In this document: positions 22,882 to 32,815 of the stretch, piece by piece
How positions within the stretch are numbered: position 1 is the first letter of the stretch
Layout: each line of letters begins with the position of its first letter
NCBI GenBank assembly: GCA_944739405.2
Contig: OX123182.2
Span: 14,643,326 to 14,707,325, forward strand
Direction of reading: 5' to 3'
DNA: 64,000 nt
DNA from: Euclidia mi
Lineage: Eukaryota > Arthropoda > Insecta > Lepidoptera > Erebidae
The notes under the pieces: generated by a model
Databases searched by the model: none
Seen by the model: only the letters and a program-made list of their open reading frames with translations
What the model was told of the DNA's origin: nothing
Translations under genes and position numbers: made by a program

Positions 22882-22892
22882 TGGCGACCCTG
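22882..22892 (+). promoter_or_regulatory. primer-binding site, outer Gypsy
   Basis: TGGCGACCCTG starts immediately after the LTR. It matches 10 of 11 bases of the complement of the 3' end of tRNA-Arg(UCG) with CCA (TGGCGACCGTG), the tRNA encoded at 2087-2159. Arginine primers are known for some insect Gypsy lineages such as mdg1/412. Confidence 0.7.
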
Positions 22893-22957
22893 CCATTGCC
22901 ACTGGTACCGTTTATAAATTCCAATTATCAAGATTGAAGATAGAAGTTTTCGAGACC

Positions 22958-23067
22958 CATTTACAAGAAAGAAGACCAAATTTCAAGACAGAAAATTTCA
23001 AGAAAGAAGATTTCAAGACAGAAGAAGCAAGACCCCTAAAAAAGAAAGAAGACTTCGAAGACATACG
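22958..23067 (+). repeat. purine-rich leader with three 15-bp direct repeats
   Basis: Three diverged 15-bp units starting TTTCAAGA occupy 22,981-23,025. The leader is strongly purine-rich up to the ATG at 23,068, and the reading frame of the following small gene is open upstream to 22,918 without an ATG. Confidence 0.6.
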
Positions 23068-23334
23068 ATGGGAAAATCTGCGTCGAAAGAGCAAGTTGTG
23101 ATCGCACAGAACGCCAACGGAGAAGCTTCCGCAACGACTACACAATACCATGCTGAACGTTTGGAGGCTATAGAATTCTTGATCACCGCAGTCGTCGTTA
23201 TTTTGGTAATTGCTGTAGCTTACTACGTCCTCAAGAAATACAACAAGCACCACGTACGCACCATGCAACGAGAGCTGAACAGACACAACTTAGCCACTAT
23301 CTCTCGCGCTGATCTGACCACCAGTGCCGTCTAA
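23068..23334 (+). CDS. small predicted myristoylated membrane protein of the outer Gypsy
   Basis: An intact frame of 88 residues with a good start context, upstream of gag. It begins MGKSAS, matching the N-myristoylation pattern (Gly2, Ser6). It has one hydrophobic segment at about residues 34-56 (FLITAVVVILVIAVAYYVL), followed at once by a basic stretch (KKYNKHH) and a polar tail with many Arg and Asn. Third codon positions are more GC-rich than in the adjacent gag and pol. Unlike gag and pol it has no frameshift or stop. I recall similar short membrane ORFs near gag in some insect Gypsy-like elements, but I know of no established function. Membrane anchoring of particles is a guess. Confidence 0.7.
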   Translation: MGKSASKEQVVIAQNANGEASATTTQYHAERLEAIEFLITAVVVILVIAVAYYVLKKYNKHHVRTMQRELNRHNLATISRADLTTSAV

Positions 23335-23681
23335 CAAGAAAGAAGAAAGAAGGTTTGGAGGTGTCCAGGGTATAGCCCGGCCCAACCCCTCAACACACGC
23401 AACTGCAGCCTGAGTCACCAGCACCAGCGCCGCGCGCCGTGCACACCTCCACGTCAGCGCCAGCCCCCCGTTTGTCACCAGCCACGTGTCAGCATCGGTC
23501 CACGCGCACTCCATCGCAAAGGTTTCGTTTTTATCAGCTATATAAAGAATGTTATTTTTTAATACTTTTAGGTTTTACGACTTAATTAGGTTTTGTTAAT
23601 ATTTACTTTCGTATTATGACGAGTTTGATTTTAGAGTTATATAAACTTCATAATTCATAAAATTATCTTAAAGACTACTTA
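23335..23681. other. outer Gypsy leader between small ORF and gag, no gene seen
   Basis: The first part (23,340-23,520) is GC-rich and the rest AT-rich. No other coding signal is seen. The gag start is probably lost in this region. Confidence 0.4.
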
Positions 23682-24759
23682 GTTAAATTAGGACCTGAAA
23701 GAAGGCAGCAAAATCTTGGTCAGAAAAAGATAGAAGAAGCAAAACAGTTGTATTCTTCTTTGGAAAGTATTTTGTCTCTGTTGCACTTACAAATTGAACG
23801 CGAGGAAATTAGTACGAGTGATATCACTGCTGTTCATAAAATAATAAGTGATATTCATATTATATACAATAAAATTCTTAGTTTATCGGATTCTAAAGAG
23901 AGCAAGCTAGCAAAAATGTCTCCAAAAAAGGAATTTAACTTAAAAACTGCAATTTCTTTATTGCCAGTAATGACCGGACAGGAATCTGTAACTAAGTCTC
24001 TGATTGATTGCATTGAATTGTATAGCAAAATGATTTTGGAAACATCTACTCAAGAGCTAATTGATTTTGTCCTTAAAACCAGACTTTCGCAAAGTGCAAA
24101 ATTACGCATGAAATCTAGTTACGATACAGTTGACAGCCTTTTAGCTGACATGCGTAAATACTTCATTCAAAATAAATCCGCAGTAGCATTACAATGGAAA
24201 TTACACCAATGTAAACAGGGTACTCGGTCTATCGAGTCATTTGGTAACGAGTTAGAAAAGTTATTTGTGAATTTAACAATCGCTCAATCAGAAGATGACC
24301 CAAATGCATATGATTCTTTCAAAAAGACGAATGAAAAAATTGCTTTAAAACGTTTTGCTGACGGTTTGAGTGACCCCAGATTGAGTACTGTTATAGCCGC
24401 TAGAAATTTTAAATCTTTACCGGAAGCCATTAGGACAGCCTTGGACGAAAAATCCTTGTCTTCATCATTCGAAATTATGAACTCTATCTCGTAATAATTA
24501 CTATCCGTCTAATTACAAACGCGGTAACGCGAGACAACCGGCATCAGGTAACCTGTCGTCTTATCGCGGACAATATACTCGCGGTCGCGGTAGAACTTTT
24601 TATAGAGGTCAAAATAATAGGCAATTTGACTTTAAGCCCAACAGACCGTCTGTTCCAATACAATTTAGTACCCAGGAACCATCGAGTAGTAGTACCTCGA
24701 ATAATATGAGCCAAACAGTGACTTCCAATAGCGCATCGAACGATTTTTTTTGTCAATAA
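23682..24759 (+). pseudogene. outer Gypsy gag
   Basis: The frame opens after a stop at 23,679. It reads a LGPERRQQNLGQKKIEEA-type start, then a helical capsid-like region with LYSKMILETSTQELIDFVL and a QSEDDPNAYDSFKKTNEK stretch. It stops at 24,494. A +1 shift continues it as an Arg/Gly-rich C-terminus (YKRGNARQPASGN, YTRGRGRTFYRG) up to TAA at 24,759. No start ATG is evident and no CCHC knuckle is seen. The T8 run at 24,744-24,751 marks the junction to pol. At least one frameshift makes it defective. Confidence 0.75.
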
Positions 24760-25780
24760 TCCGAGAAATTTCATTTTTAATTTTAATAATAGTAGTACAG
24801 TAAGATTTTTAGTCGATAATGAAGTAATTAATCTTTTAGTTGATAGCGGAGCCAGTCTTTGTGTACTGAAGTACGAATGGCTTAGTAAATATCCTCACTT
24901 ATTGCAGCAATTGCGTAATGATAGAATTACCATTAGAGGTGTAAGTGGTAGGTTAGAATCGGCAGGCTATATCTTTTTAAATTTAGCTTATGACAATGAG
25001 ATATTTAGTGAAAAATTTTACGTGTTTAAGAATATGTCTTGCACTGCAAATGGCATCTTAGGAGATTATTTTTTAAAGCGTTATCAAGCAATTATTAACT
25101 ATAGAGATAGTATATTACAACTTTTAAAAAATAATAGAAACATTCCTATTGAAATAAATTATAATGCTAGGTATAGACATTCGATACCGCCTCGGTGCGA
25201 GGTAATACGGTTCATTCCAACCGCATCAAGTTGCGATTGTGTAGTTTTATCAAAAGAAGTCCAGCAAGGTGTTTTTGTAGCTGGCATTATTTCGAAACCA
25301 AATAATGGTCGTATCCCCTTGAGAATATTGAATACTACAGATAAGGAAGTAGAATGCGATTTTCAAGATCTTGCTATTTACGATATAAATTGTTTTGAGA
25401 TTTGTAGTTTTTCAGAAAATGCAAATAGTGTAAATCGCGTAAAAACATTATTTGAGTTATTAAATTTATCGAATATGAATTTAGAGGAAAAACGTAGTAT
25501 CGAACATATTTGTGCAAAATATGCCGACGTTTTTCATCTCCCAGGTGATAAATTATCCACCACAAACATTATGACGCATACGATATCCTTAAAAGACAAC
25601 GTTACACCTAGTTATATTAAGCCTTACAGGATTCCTCATTCTCTTAAGCAGGAGGTACAAAAACAAATTGACGAAATGTTAGCAAACGATATAATAGAAG
25701 AAACGACACCAGAATGGTCCAGCCCAGTCTTATTAGTTCCTAAAAAGTCTGATAGATCTAACGAGAAAAATGGAGATTAG
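24743..25780 (+). pseudogene. outer Gypsy pol: protease and RT N-terminus
   Basis: An aspartic protease with the active-site triplet in LLVDSGASLCVL (24,830-24,865) is followed by a linker and the RT N-terminal phrases HTISLKDNVTPSYIKPYRIP and PEWSSPVLLVPKK (to about 25,745). The frame is lost at 25,780 by a one-base shift in an A-run (25,764-25,770), after which the RT continues one frame over. Confidence 0.85.
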
Positions 25781-27270
25781 TTATTGATTATAGGCAGCTA
25801 AATAATAAAATTAAAGATGACAAATTTCCATTACCAAACATTACAGATATTTTAGATTCTCTCTCAGGTAGCATTTATTTTTCAAAACTAGACCTTTCAC
25901 AAAGTTATTATCAATTATCATTAGATGAAAATTTGCGAAAATATACAGCATTCAGTGTAGATAAAATGTACCAGTTAGAGTTAGACCCAGACTCACGCAA
26001 ATACACGGCCTTCACTACTGATAAAATGTATCAGATGAAGCGTTCGCCTATGGGATTGAAAACATCTCCCAGCGTTTTCTCAAGATTAATGACTATTGCT
26101 ATGTCAGGTATTAATTATAAACAAGCTTTTATTTATCTCGACGATTGTATTGTTATTGGAAAATCCATCAAAAATCATAATAAAAACTTAATTACAGTTT
26201 TAGAACGCTTACGAAAAGTCAATTTAAAATTAAATCCAATTAAATGCGAGTTTTTGCGCACTTAAATAATATATCTAGGTCATAGAATAACATCACATGG
26301 CATTCTGCCTGACGACAGCAAAATCGAGGCCTTGCGCAAGTATCCGGTTCCATCGAACGCGGACGAAGTCAAGCGATATTTAGCATTTGCTAATTATTAT
26401 AGACGTTTTATACCTAACTTTTCCAATATTGCGCATCCATTAAATAAATTATGTAAAAAGAATGTAGAGTTTAAATGGACATACGAATGTGACCAAGCTT
26501 TTCAAAGTTTAAAATCAGCTTTAATGTCACCACCTATATTACAGTATCCCGATTTTTCGGAAACGAATATTTTTCAGTTACGCACAGATGCTAGCAAAAC
26601 GGGATTAGGATCGATCTTGTCTAATAGTAATGGTCACGTCGTTGCTTATGCGAGTCGAAACTTATCGCCCGCAGAAAGTAGATACCCGATTATAGACTTA
26701 GAACTACTAGCTATCGTATGGGCAGTAAGGCATTTTAGACCGTATCTGTATGGCCGAAGGTTTAAAATCTTTACCGATCATAAGCCATTAGTGTATTTAT
26801 TTAGTTTAAAGGATCCTTCCAGCGGACTAACTAAGTTTAGATTATATCTTGAAGAATATGACTTTGAAATTGTGCACATCCCGGGTCGAAATAATGCAGC
26901 TGCAGACGCATTAAGTCGACTCCCGATGTCGTTGACCTGTGACGATTTAAAATCTATTGGAGAGCAAGTAGTTTCTGTGTTGACGAGAGCACAAACAAAA
27001 AGGCTTACGTCCCAGATGTCTATAGATAGTAATAATTTGACAGGAGAATCTTCTACCAGTAGCAGGCCTGATCAACCTGAGACTGTAGAAATTCTTAAAA
27101 AACCAAATGATGTGATAGAATTAATTTTTATAAATGACAAAGAATTTAAGAATTTGATTTCTCATTGTTCTGATAAAAAATATTGCACGTATGTACCTTC
27201 AAGTTGTACTATATACCTAAATACTCGATCGTTATCTACCCCGACGGAGTTAGCGAGAGATTTAGGATAG
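25771..27270 (+). pseudogene. outer Gypsy pol: RT and RNase H
   Basis: RT motifs: VIDYRQLN, then KLDLSQSYYQL (motif A), the SPMGLKTSPSVFSRLM region (motif B) and catalytic YLDDC (26,140). Connection: YRRFIPNFSNIAHPLNKL. RNase H: RTDASKTGLGSILS, LELLAIVWAV and FTDHKPL. The frame is in-phase throughout but has a TAA at 26,263-26,265 and ends at TAG 27,268-27,270. A diverged 60-bp in-frame tandem duplication lies at 25,915-26,034, between motifs A and B, adding 20 residues. Confidence 0.88.
25915..26034 (+). repeat. in-frame 60-bp tandem duplication inside RT
   Basis: Units 25,915-25,974 and 25,975-26,034 both end in DKMYQ and share RKYTAF. They agree at 41 of 60 bases and 14 of 20 residues. 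Confidence 0.9.
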
Positions 27271-28455
27271 TTGTGCGAAAGAGAAAATATATATGAAATA
27301 TTAATTATAAAGAGTAGACAAAATGCAGCGAATATAAAAATACTTGCAAGTTATATGAAAAAGTTGAATATTAAGGTACCTAAAATTTTAATTATTACAG
27401 ATAAAATACGAATTAGTAATCACGAGGATAAAAGAATAATATTAAATGATTTTCATTTGTTACCCACTAGCGGTCACGCAGGGATAAACAGAATGATAAG
27501 CAATTTAAAGAAATATTACTACTGGCCAGGTATGACGAATGATGTTATTAACTACGTTAAAAAGTGTCAGCAATGTCAATATAATAAGTTTTCTAATCGC
27601 CTCGTAAGAGAGCTAATGGTTATAACGAATACTGCAAGCTCAGCATTTGAACGAGTAGCGTTAGATATTATGGGTCCATTACCGACTGATGTAAACAATA
27701 AAAAGTATATTTTAACATTGCAATGTGACTTATCTAAATTCGTAGAGGCATATGCTATGCAGAGTAAGGATTCTGAATCAGTAGCAAGAATATTTGTTTC
27801 TAATTTCATTTTGAGATACGGAGTGCCTAAGGAAATTATTACAGACAAAGGTACAGAGTTTTTGTCTAGTATTATGGAAAATGTGTGTAAAATTCTAAAA
27901 ATTAAACGTTTAAATTCCACACCTTATCACCATGAAACGATAGGCTCACTGGAAAATAGTCATAAGCATTTAGGCTCATATCTTCGCATTCAGTGTGATA
28001 GAAATACCATTGATTGGAGTGATTGGCTACCTTTTTGGTCATTGTCTTACAATACAACAGTACATTTGGAAACAAAATACTCACCATTTGAATAAGTATT
28101 TGGTAAATGTTGTAAATTGCCCTCAGATTTTGGAAATTCAGTTGAACCTTTGTATAATTATAATGATTACCCAAAAGAAATGAAATATCGTTTACAGCGA
28201 GCACAGTACGATGCTAAGCAGAATTTGTTAGAAAGTAAATTAAAAAGAAAGTTAATGTATGACAAGAAAACTTACTCCGTAACTTACAAAAAGGGTGACC
28301 TTATTCTTATAAAAAACCAAACTGGAAATAAACTTCAAAACATCTATAACGGTCCCTATGAAGTTATTGAGCAAGTTTCACCTAATGTTAAGATTTTAAA
28401 AGATAATAAGGAATATCTTATTCATAAGAATAACACTAAGAGGTATTTCAGTTAA
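27271..28455 (+). pseudogene. outer Gypsy integrase
   Basis: In frame with the RT. The zinc-binding H2C2 domain reads SGHAGINRM ... CQQC (27,470-27,580). The catalytic DDE residues are in LDIMGPL (27,661), TDKGTEF (27,841) and GSLENSHKHL (27,944). The C-terminal SH3-like part has KKGDLILIKN and a YNGPYEVIEQV stretch. In-frame stops at 27,268 and 28,093-28,095 break it. No env gene follows. Confidence 0.88.
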
Positions 28456-28491
28456 TTTTAAGCTTTTTATTGTATTCTTTAATGTTAAGTA

Positions 28492-28889
28492 TGTGACGTC
28501 ACATCGCGCTCCTGCGCCGCGAGCCTCGCTACGAGTGACGCACAGCAATGGGCCGCTCCCTCGCGCCCCTCCGCGCCGGCCCTATAAATACAGGGGACAC
28601 ACGAGGCTTCGTCCCTTTTGCTCCGGCCAGCACCACCGAGTTGAGTACAAGATCATCTGAAGACCTGTGAAGTGCCAACGCCGCCCACGCCCGGGATAAT
28701 TTGTCTCTTCTGTTAGCCTTAATCGTCAGTTCTTTTTTGTATCGAATAACTGGAATAATAACGCGAGTTTAAACTTTCCTGGTGATATTTTTTATTTATT
28801 TCCCGTAAGTCAACCTAATTATCTCTCTTTAATTGCTCGGCGAGTGATCGATCCCGGCTACCCCGTGGAAATCAATCACTCGTGCGACA
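28492..28889 (+). repeat. inner Gypsy 5' LTR
   Basis: 398 bp starting TGTGACGTCACATCG and ending CGTGCGACA. Its first 150 bp are GC-rich, unlike the AT-rich surroundings. Confidence 0.97.
28494..28590 (+). promoter_or_regulatory. LTR promoter: CRE-like palindrome and TATA box
   Basis: The perfect palindrome TGACGTCA (28,494-28,501), a CREB/ATF-type site, begins two bases into the LTR. A TATAAATA box is at 28,583-28,590. Both are repeated in the 3' LTR. Transcription would be expected to start about 30 bp after the TATA box. Confidence 0.65.
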
Positions 28890-28890
28890 T

Positions 28891-28900
28891 TGGCGCCCAA
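28891..28900 (+). promoter_or_regulatory. primer-binding site, inner Gypsy
   Basis: TGGCGCCCAA, one base after the LTR, is complementary to the 3' end of insect tRNA-Lys (TTGGGCG plus CCA). About 10 bases match, then the match ends. Confidence 0.65.
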
Positions 28901-29396
28901 TAGAATTTTTAATTATATTATATATATAATTTTTAAAACGTAAGTTGGCACTTTACAGGTGAGTGAAATAATTTCTTTTCCTCTTGTATATTTTTCTCCT
29001 GTGTGTGCATATATTCTGGTGTGGTGAATTGCGTACAGGTACAGTTTCTATCTATTTTGGTTGGCCATAAGCAATTTAACTGTGTAAATAACATAACGGT
29101 GATTTAATTAACGTCGGTCTAAAATCACGTTCCACCGCGGGCAGCGTGTCGAGCCGCCAACCGGTTCTAACCGCTTAGCCGTTGAACTAACGAGCCACGG
29201 GTTCGCGAAAGAATATTGTGATTCAACCTTTGAGTGACCTTTAGGAAATTTTTTCTTCCTTGACCAATCATCACACCATTGTATAATTTAGTGTACTTCA
29301 GCTTTTTTTAGCACGGTATTCGATTTCCTGGCGATATTTAATTTTTTTTCTAGTGCCGGCGTAAATACTTAGATTTTTTATTATTGTTTTGTAATA
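28901..29396. other. inner Gypsy 5' leader, no gene seen
   Basis: Untranslated leader between primer site and gag ATG. Positions 29,125-29,215 are GC-rich with tRNA-like short phrases, too weak to call. Confidence 0.5.
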
Positions 29397-30692
29397 ATGG
29401 CTTACATTATAAATTTCTCAGTATTAACTAAAGCGGAATTAGAATATGAGTCCACAATACGCGGCGTTTCAAAGCCTGACGATCCCCGAAAACAAATCGC
29501 TAAACTTTCAGTTAAAACTCCCTCAGAGGATATATTATCTTCACCCTTCCCACCAGAGGAGGATGTGGCAGAAGTGGAAAAGTCGCTATTAAGATCAACT
29601 AAACACTTATCTATGTTGGAAGCAAACTATACTTCCGAGCTTCAACAGAAGGTCGAAACCGTGCTGCACCATTGTTTTCATCGACTGAATAGGGTGGATA
29701 CCGGCAGTCTTGATATTAAAAAAATTGAGTCTGTGTGGAATAAATTTAATGACTTATATGCGAAATTACAATTAATCACGAGACGTAATTCGCGGTCGGA
29801 TTGCTCAGTGGCAGAGGGAAACACTTCCTATAATTACGACCGTAAGCTTTTTTCGGAATTAGGTAAATTCAAATTTAACGGTAAATCATGTGTAAGATCC
29901 TTTATTGAAAAAATTGATGAATTTATGTCCTGTAGATCTATTCCTCACGACAAGATGTTGTCTTTCGCTTTTGAAATATTTTCGGGTGACGCATTAGTTT
30001 GGTATCGTTCTGTTAAAAATAATGTAAAGACATGGTTAGAACTTTGCGAACTTTTGAAACGAGATTTTAGTCCGCATAACTACGATTATCGGCTTATGAC
30101 GGAGATTCGTCAGCGCTCACAGGGCGAAAACGAATCAATAACTATTTACGTGGCAAAAATGCACGGTCTGTTTTCGCGACTTAGTTCTCCTATCGCTGAT
30201 TCGGAGAAGCTAGAAATTTTGCTAAATAATATTAGACCTTGTTACACTAATTGTCTGCTCACTGCAAAGGTTTTTGATGTTGATAGTCTGGTCGAAGTTT
30301 GTCGTCTTTTCGAAAATTACCAAAGTCGCAGTAAGCAATTTTCTGAACCCCCTAAAGTTTCAAAGAATACTGTAGCACCTGATCTAGCGTATAATTATCC
30401 GTTTTCTAATTTTTCTTCAAACAAAAATGTTTACAATCACAATCACTTCAATAAATATAACTCTGTCGCTGATACATCGAGATACAAGTCTGTACCACAA
30501 GTTAACGCCGTATCGAGTACTTCTAATATAAATAAAAAAATTTGCGTGCGTTGTAGATGCAATTCGCACTCATTACGTAATTGCCGTCAACCACACTACC
30601 TAATCTGTTTTAAGTGCGGTACAAAGGGTTTCAAGGTGTCAGACTGCCCCAATTGTAAATCTAAGTCGACCCCTACAGTTTCAAAAAACTAG
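29397..30692 (+). CDS. inner Gypsy gag
   Basis: An intact 431-residue frame from ATG 29,397. Its central capsid-like part includes KLFSELGKFKFNGKSCVRSF, FSGDALVWYRSVKN and LLKRDFSPHNYDYRLM (about residues 150-235), the retrotransposon-gag pattern. Near the C-terminus are two Cys-rich knuckles, CVRCRCNSHSLRNC and CFKCGTKGFKVSDC (about residues 380-420), for nucleic-acid binding. The stop TAG (30,690-30,692) directly follows the heptamer A_AAA_AAC. It would make the particle protein of the element. Confidence 0.88.
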   Translation: MAYIINFSVLTKAELEYESTIRGVSKPDDPRKQIAKLSVKTPSEDILSSPFPPEEDVAEVEKSLLRSTKHLSMLEANYTSELQQKVETVLHHCFHRLNRVDTGSLDIKKIESVWNKFNDLYAKLQLITRRNSRSDCSVAEGNTSYNYDRKLFSELGKFKFNGKSCVRSFIEKIDEFMSCRSIPHDKMLSFAFEIFSGDALVWYRSVKNNVKTWLELCELLKRDFSPHNYDYRLMTEIRQRSQGENESITIYVAKMHGLFSRLSSPIADSEKLEILLNNIRPCYTNCLLTAKVFDVDSLVEVCRLFENYQSRSKQFSEPPKVSKNTVAPDLAYNYPFSNFSSNKNVYNHNHFNKYNSVADTSRYKSVPQVNAVSSTSNINKKICVRCRCNSHSLRNCRQPHYLICFKCGTKGFKVSDCPNCKSKSTPTVSKN

Positions 30693-32815
30693 TTAACAAG
30701 GATTGTGGAAAATCAAATTATACAACTAATTGTAATAAAACAGAGTGGAATAATTGGTTGGACTTTTTAAAAAAATTCTTTAGTAGCTATCATATTTCCT
30801 CAATCCGTAATTCTAAAGTAGAATATTTACCTTACGTTACTCTAAAATTAAACGGAATACCTACCACTGGTCTTTTCGATTCTGGATCTTGCGTTACAAT
30901 TTTAGGTAATAATGCGCATAACTTATTTTTGAAAGACGATGTTTTGGATAAATCGAAACTTTTAAGGTTAATAACAGCTGGCGGCGAACGATTTGAGTCT
31001 TTGGGATCGGTGTTTCTACCCTTTGAGTTTCAGGATAAATTGATTAACTTAGAAGAAGTTCATGTTGTACCTGGGATTCAAAATTCCCTTATCCTTGGCA
31101 TGGATTTTTGGCGAAGCTTTGGCCTATTTCCTAACAAATTAGAGTCTGTTTTGATTGTGAACAAGTCTGACGCTCAAGTAATGGAGTTGCAGGCAGTTCC
31201 CCCTACACATCTTGTTTCTTATGATCATCTTACAGTCGACCAGAGAGCTACCGCTGACAACATTATTTCTAAATTTACCGATATTTCATACGAGAAGCGG
31301 GGTCTCGGTTGCACAAATATTATTTCTCATTCAATTGATACAGGTGATTGCCCCCCTATTCGGCAAAGATTTTATCGCATGTCTCCCGATAAACAAAGAA
31401 TTTTAATAAAGCATCTTGACGACATGCTCTCAGAGGATGTTGTTGAACGATCTGAAAGCCCGTGGTCAAACCCTGTCATTTTGACCCCTAAGAAGAATGG
31501 TGAACTGCGTTTCTGTTAGGACAGTCGTAAATTAAATTCCGTTACAAAAAAAGATGCTTATAGCTTGCCTTATATTTCGGAAATTTTAGATAATCTGAGA
31601 GATGCTAAATACTTGTCTAGTTTAGACTTGTCAAAATCTTTTTGGCAAACATTAATTAAAGAAGAGGACCGTTGCAAAACAGCCTTTTATATTCCTACGC
31701 GTGGCACATTTCAATTCAAAAGAATGCCCTTCGGTCTTACGAATGCGCCAGCTACTCAACAACGATTAGTTGATATTTTATTTTATGGTCCAGAATTTCA
31801 AAATAAGGTTTTCTGTTTTATCGATGACATAATCTGTATCACGTCCAGCTTCAACGAGCATATTACTCTTTTATTACGCATTCTTGATAAACTAAAAAGC
31901 GCTAATTTAACAATTAATCTCGAAAAATGTCAATTTTTTAGAGATAAACTAAAATATTTGGGCTATGTTGTCGACTCTAGTGGATTGCATCCCGATCCGG
32001 ATAAAGTAAATTCAATGAAAAATTATCCCACTCCTTCTAATAGAAAAGAAGTACGTCGTTTTTTAGGCGCAGCCTCGTGGTACAGGCGTTTTATACCGAA
32101 TTTTAGCTCTATTGCTGCACCCTTAAATAAGTTAACATCTCAAAGTAAAAACGCACCTCCATTCTGTTGGACGACAGAGGCTAATGAGGCGTTTAATAAC
32201 CTAAAGAATTGTTTGATTTCCTCCTCAGTGTTGGCTTGTCCTGACTACTCGCAACCTTTTGAAATACACTCAGATGCTAGCGATTTTGGACTTGGCGCGA
32301 TCCTCTGTCAAAGGTTAAATGGTGAGGAAAGAGTCATAGCGTACTATAGCAAATCACTCACTAAGCAAGAAAAAAATTACAGTGCCACAGAGCGCGAAGC
32401 CCTGGCTGTTCTATCTGCTATAGAACACTGGCGTTGTTATGTTGAAAATGGTAAAAAGTTTATTGTTTACACAGATCACGCTGCTTTGAAATGGTTCTTG
32501 ACCTTAAATAACCCTACTGGCCGGTTAGCCAGATGGGGAGTTCGCTTATCTTCCTATAATTTCGAAATACGTCATCGTCGGGGTTCCGATAACGTTTTAC
32601 CTGATTTTCTGTCTCGCTATTTACCCGTTTCTGCTATTGCTAATGATATAAATATAGATATTAATTCTAATCAGAATTTACCAGTTTCTACTAATGATCC
32701 TTGGTATTTAAATATCTATAAAGGCTGTTTAAGTTCTCCGACTTCCTTTGTTAACTATCAAGTAATAAACAATAAATTGTATTGTTTTAAAAAAAACATT
32801 AAACCCTCTCACTAG
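30682..32815 (+). pseudogene. inner Gypsy pol: protease, RT, RNase H
   Basis: Reached by -1 shifting. Protease: GLFDSGSCVTILG (30,870) with a flap-like region and SLILGMDFWRSFGL. RT: SEDVVERSESPWSNPVIL, then DLSKSFWQT, MPFGLTNAPATQQRLV and the catalytic CFIDDIICI (31,810; FIDD, where Y is more usual). RNase H: HSDASDFGLGAIL, TEREALAVLSAI, YTDHAALKWF. An in-frame TAG at 31,517-31,519 interrupts at RFC*DSRKLN, where the family normally has a hydrophobic residue. A one-base change in an A8 run at 32,789-32,796 ends the frame at 32,815. Confidence 0.9.
30683..30689 (+). promoter_or_regulatory. -1 ribosomal frameshift site at the gag-pol junction
   Basis: In the gag frame the sequence reads A_AAA_AAC immediately before the TAG stop, an exact X_XXY_YYZ slippery heptamer. 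Slipping back by one enters a frame that stays open into protease (30,758 onwards). Confidence 0.8.
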
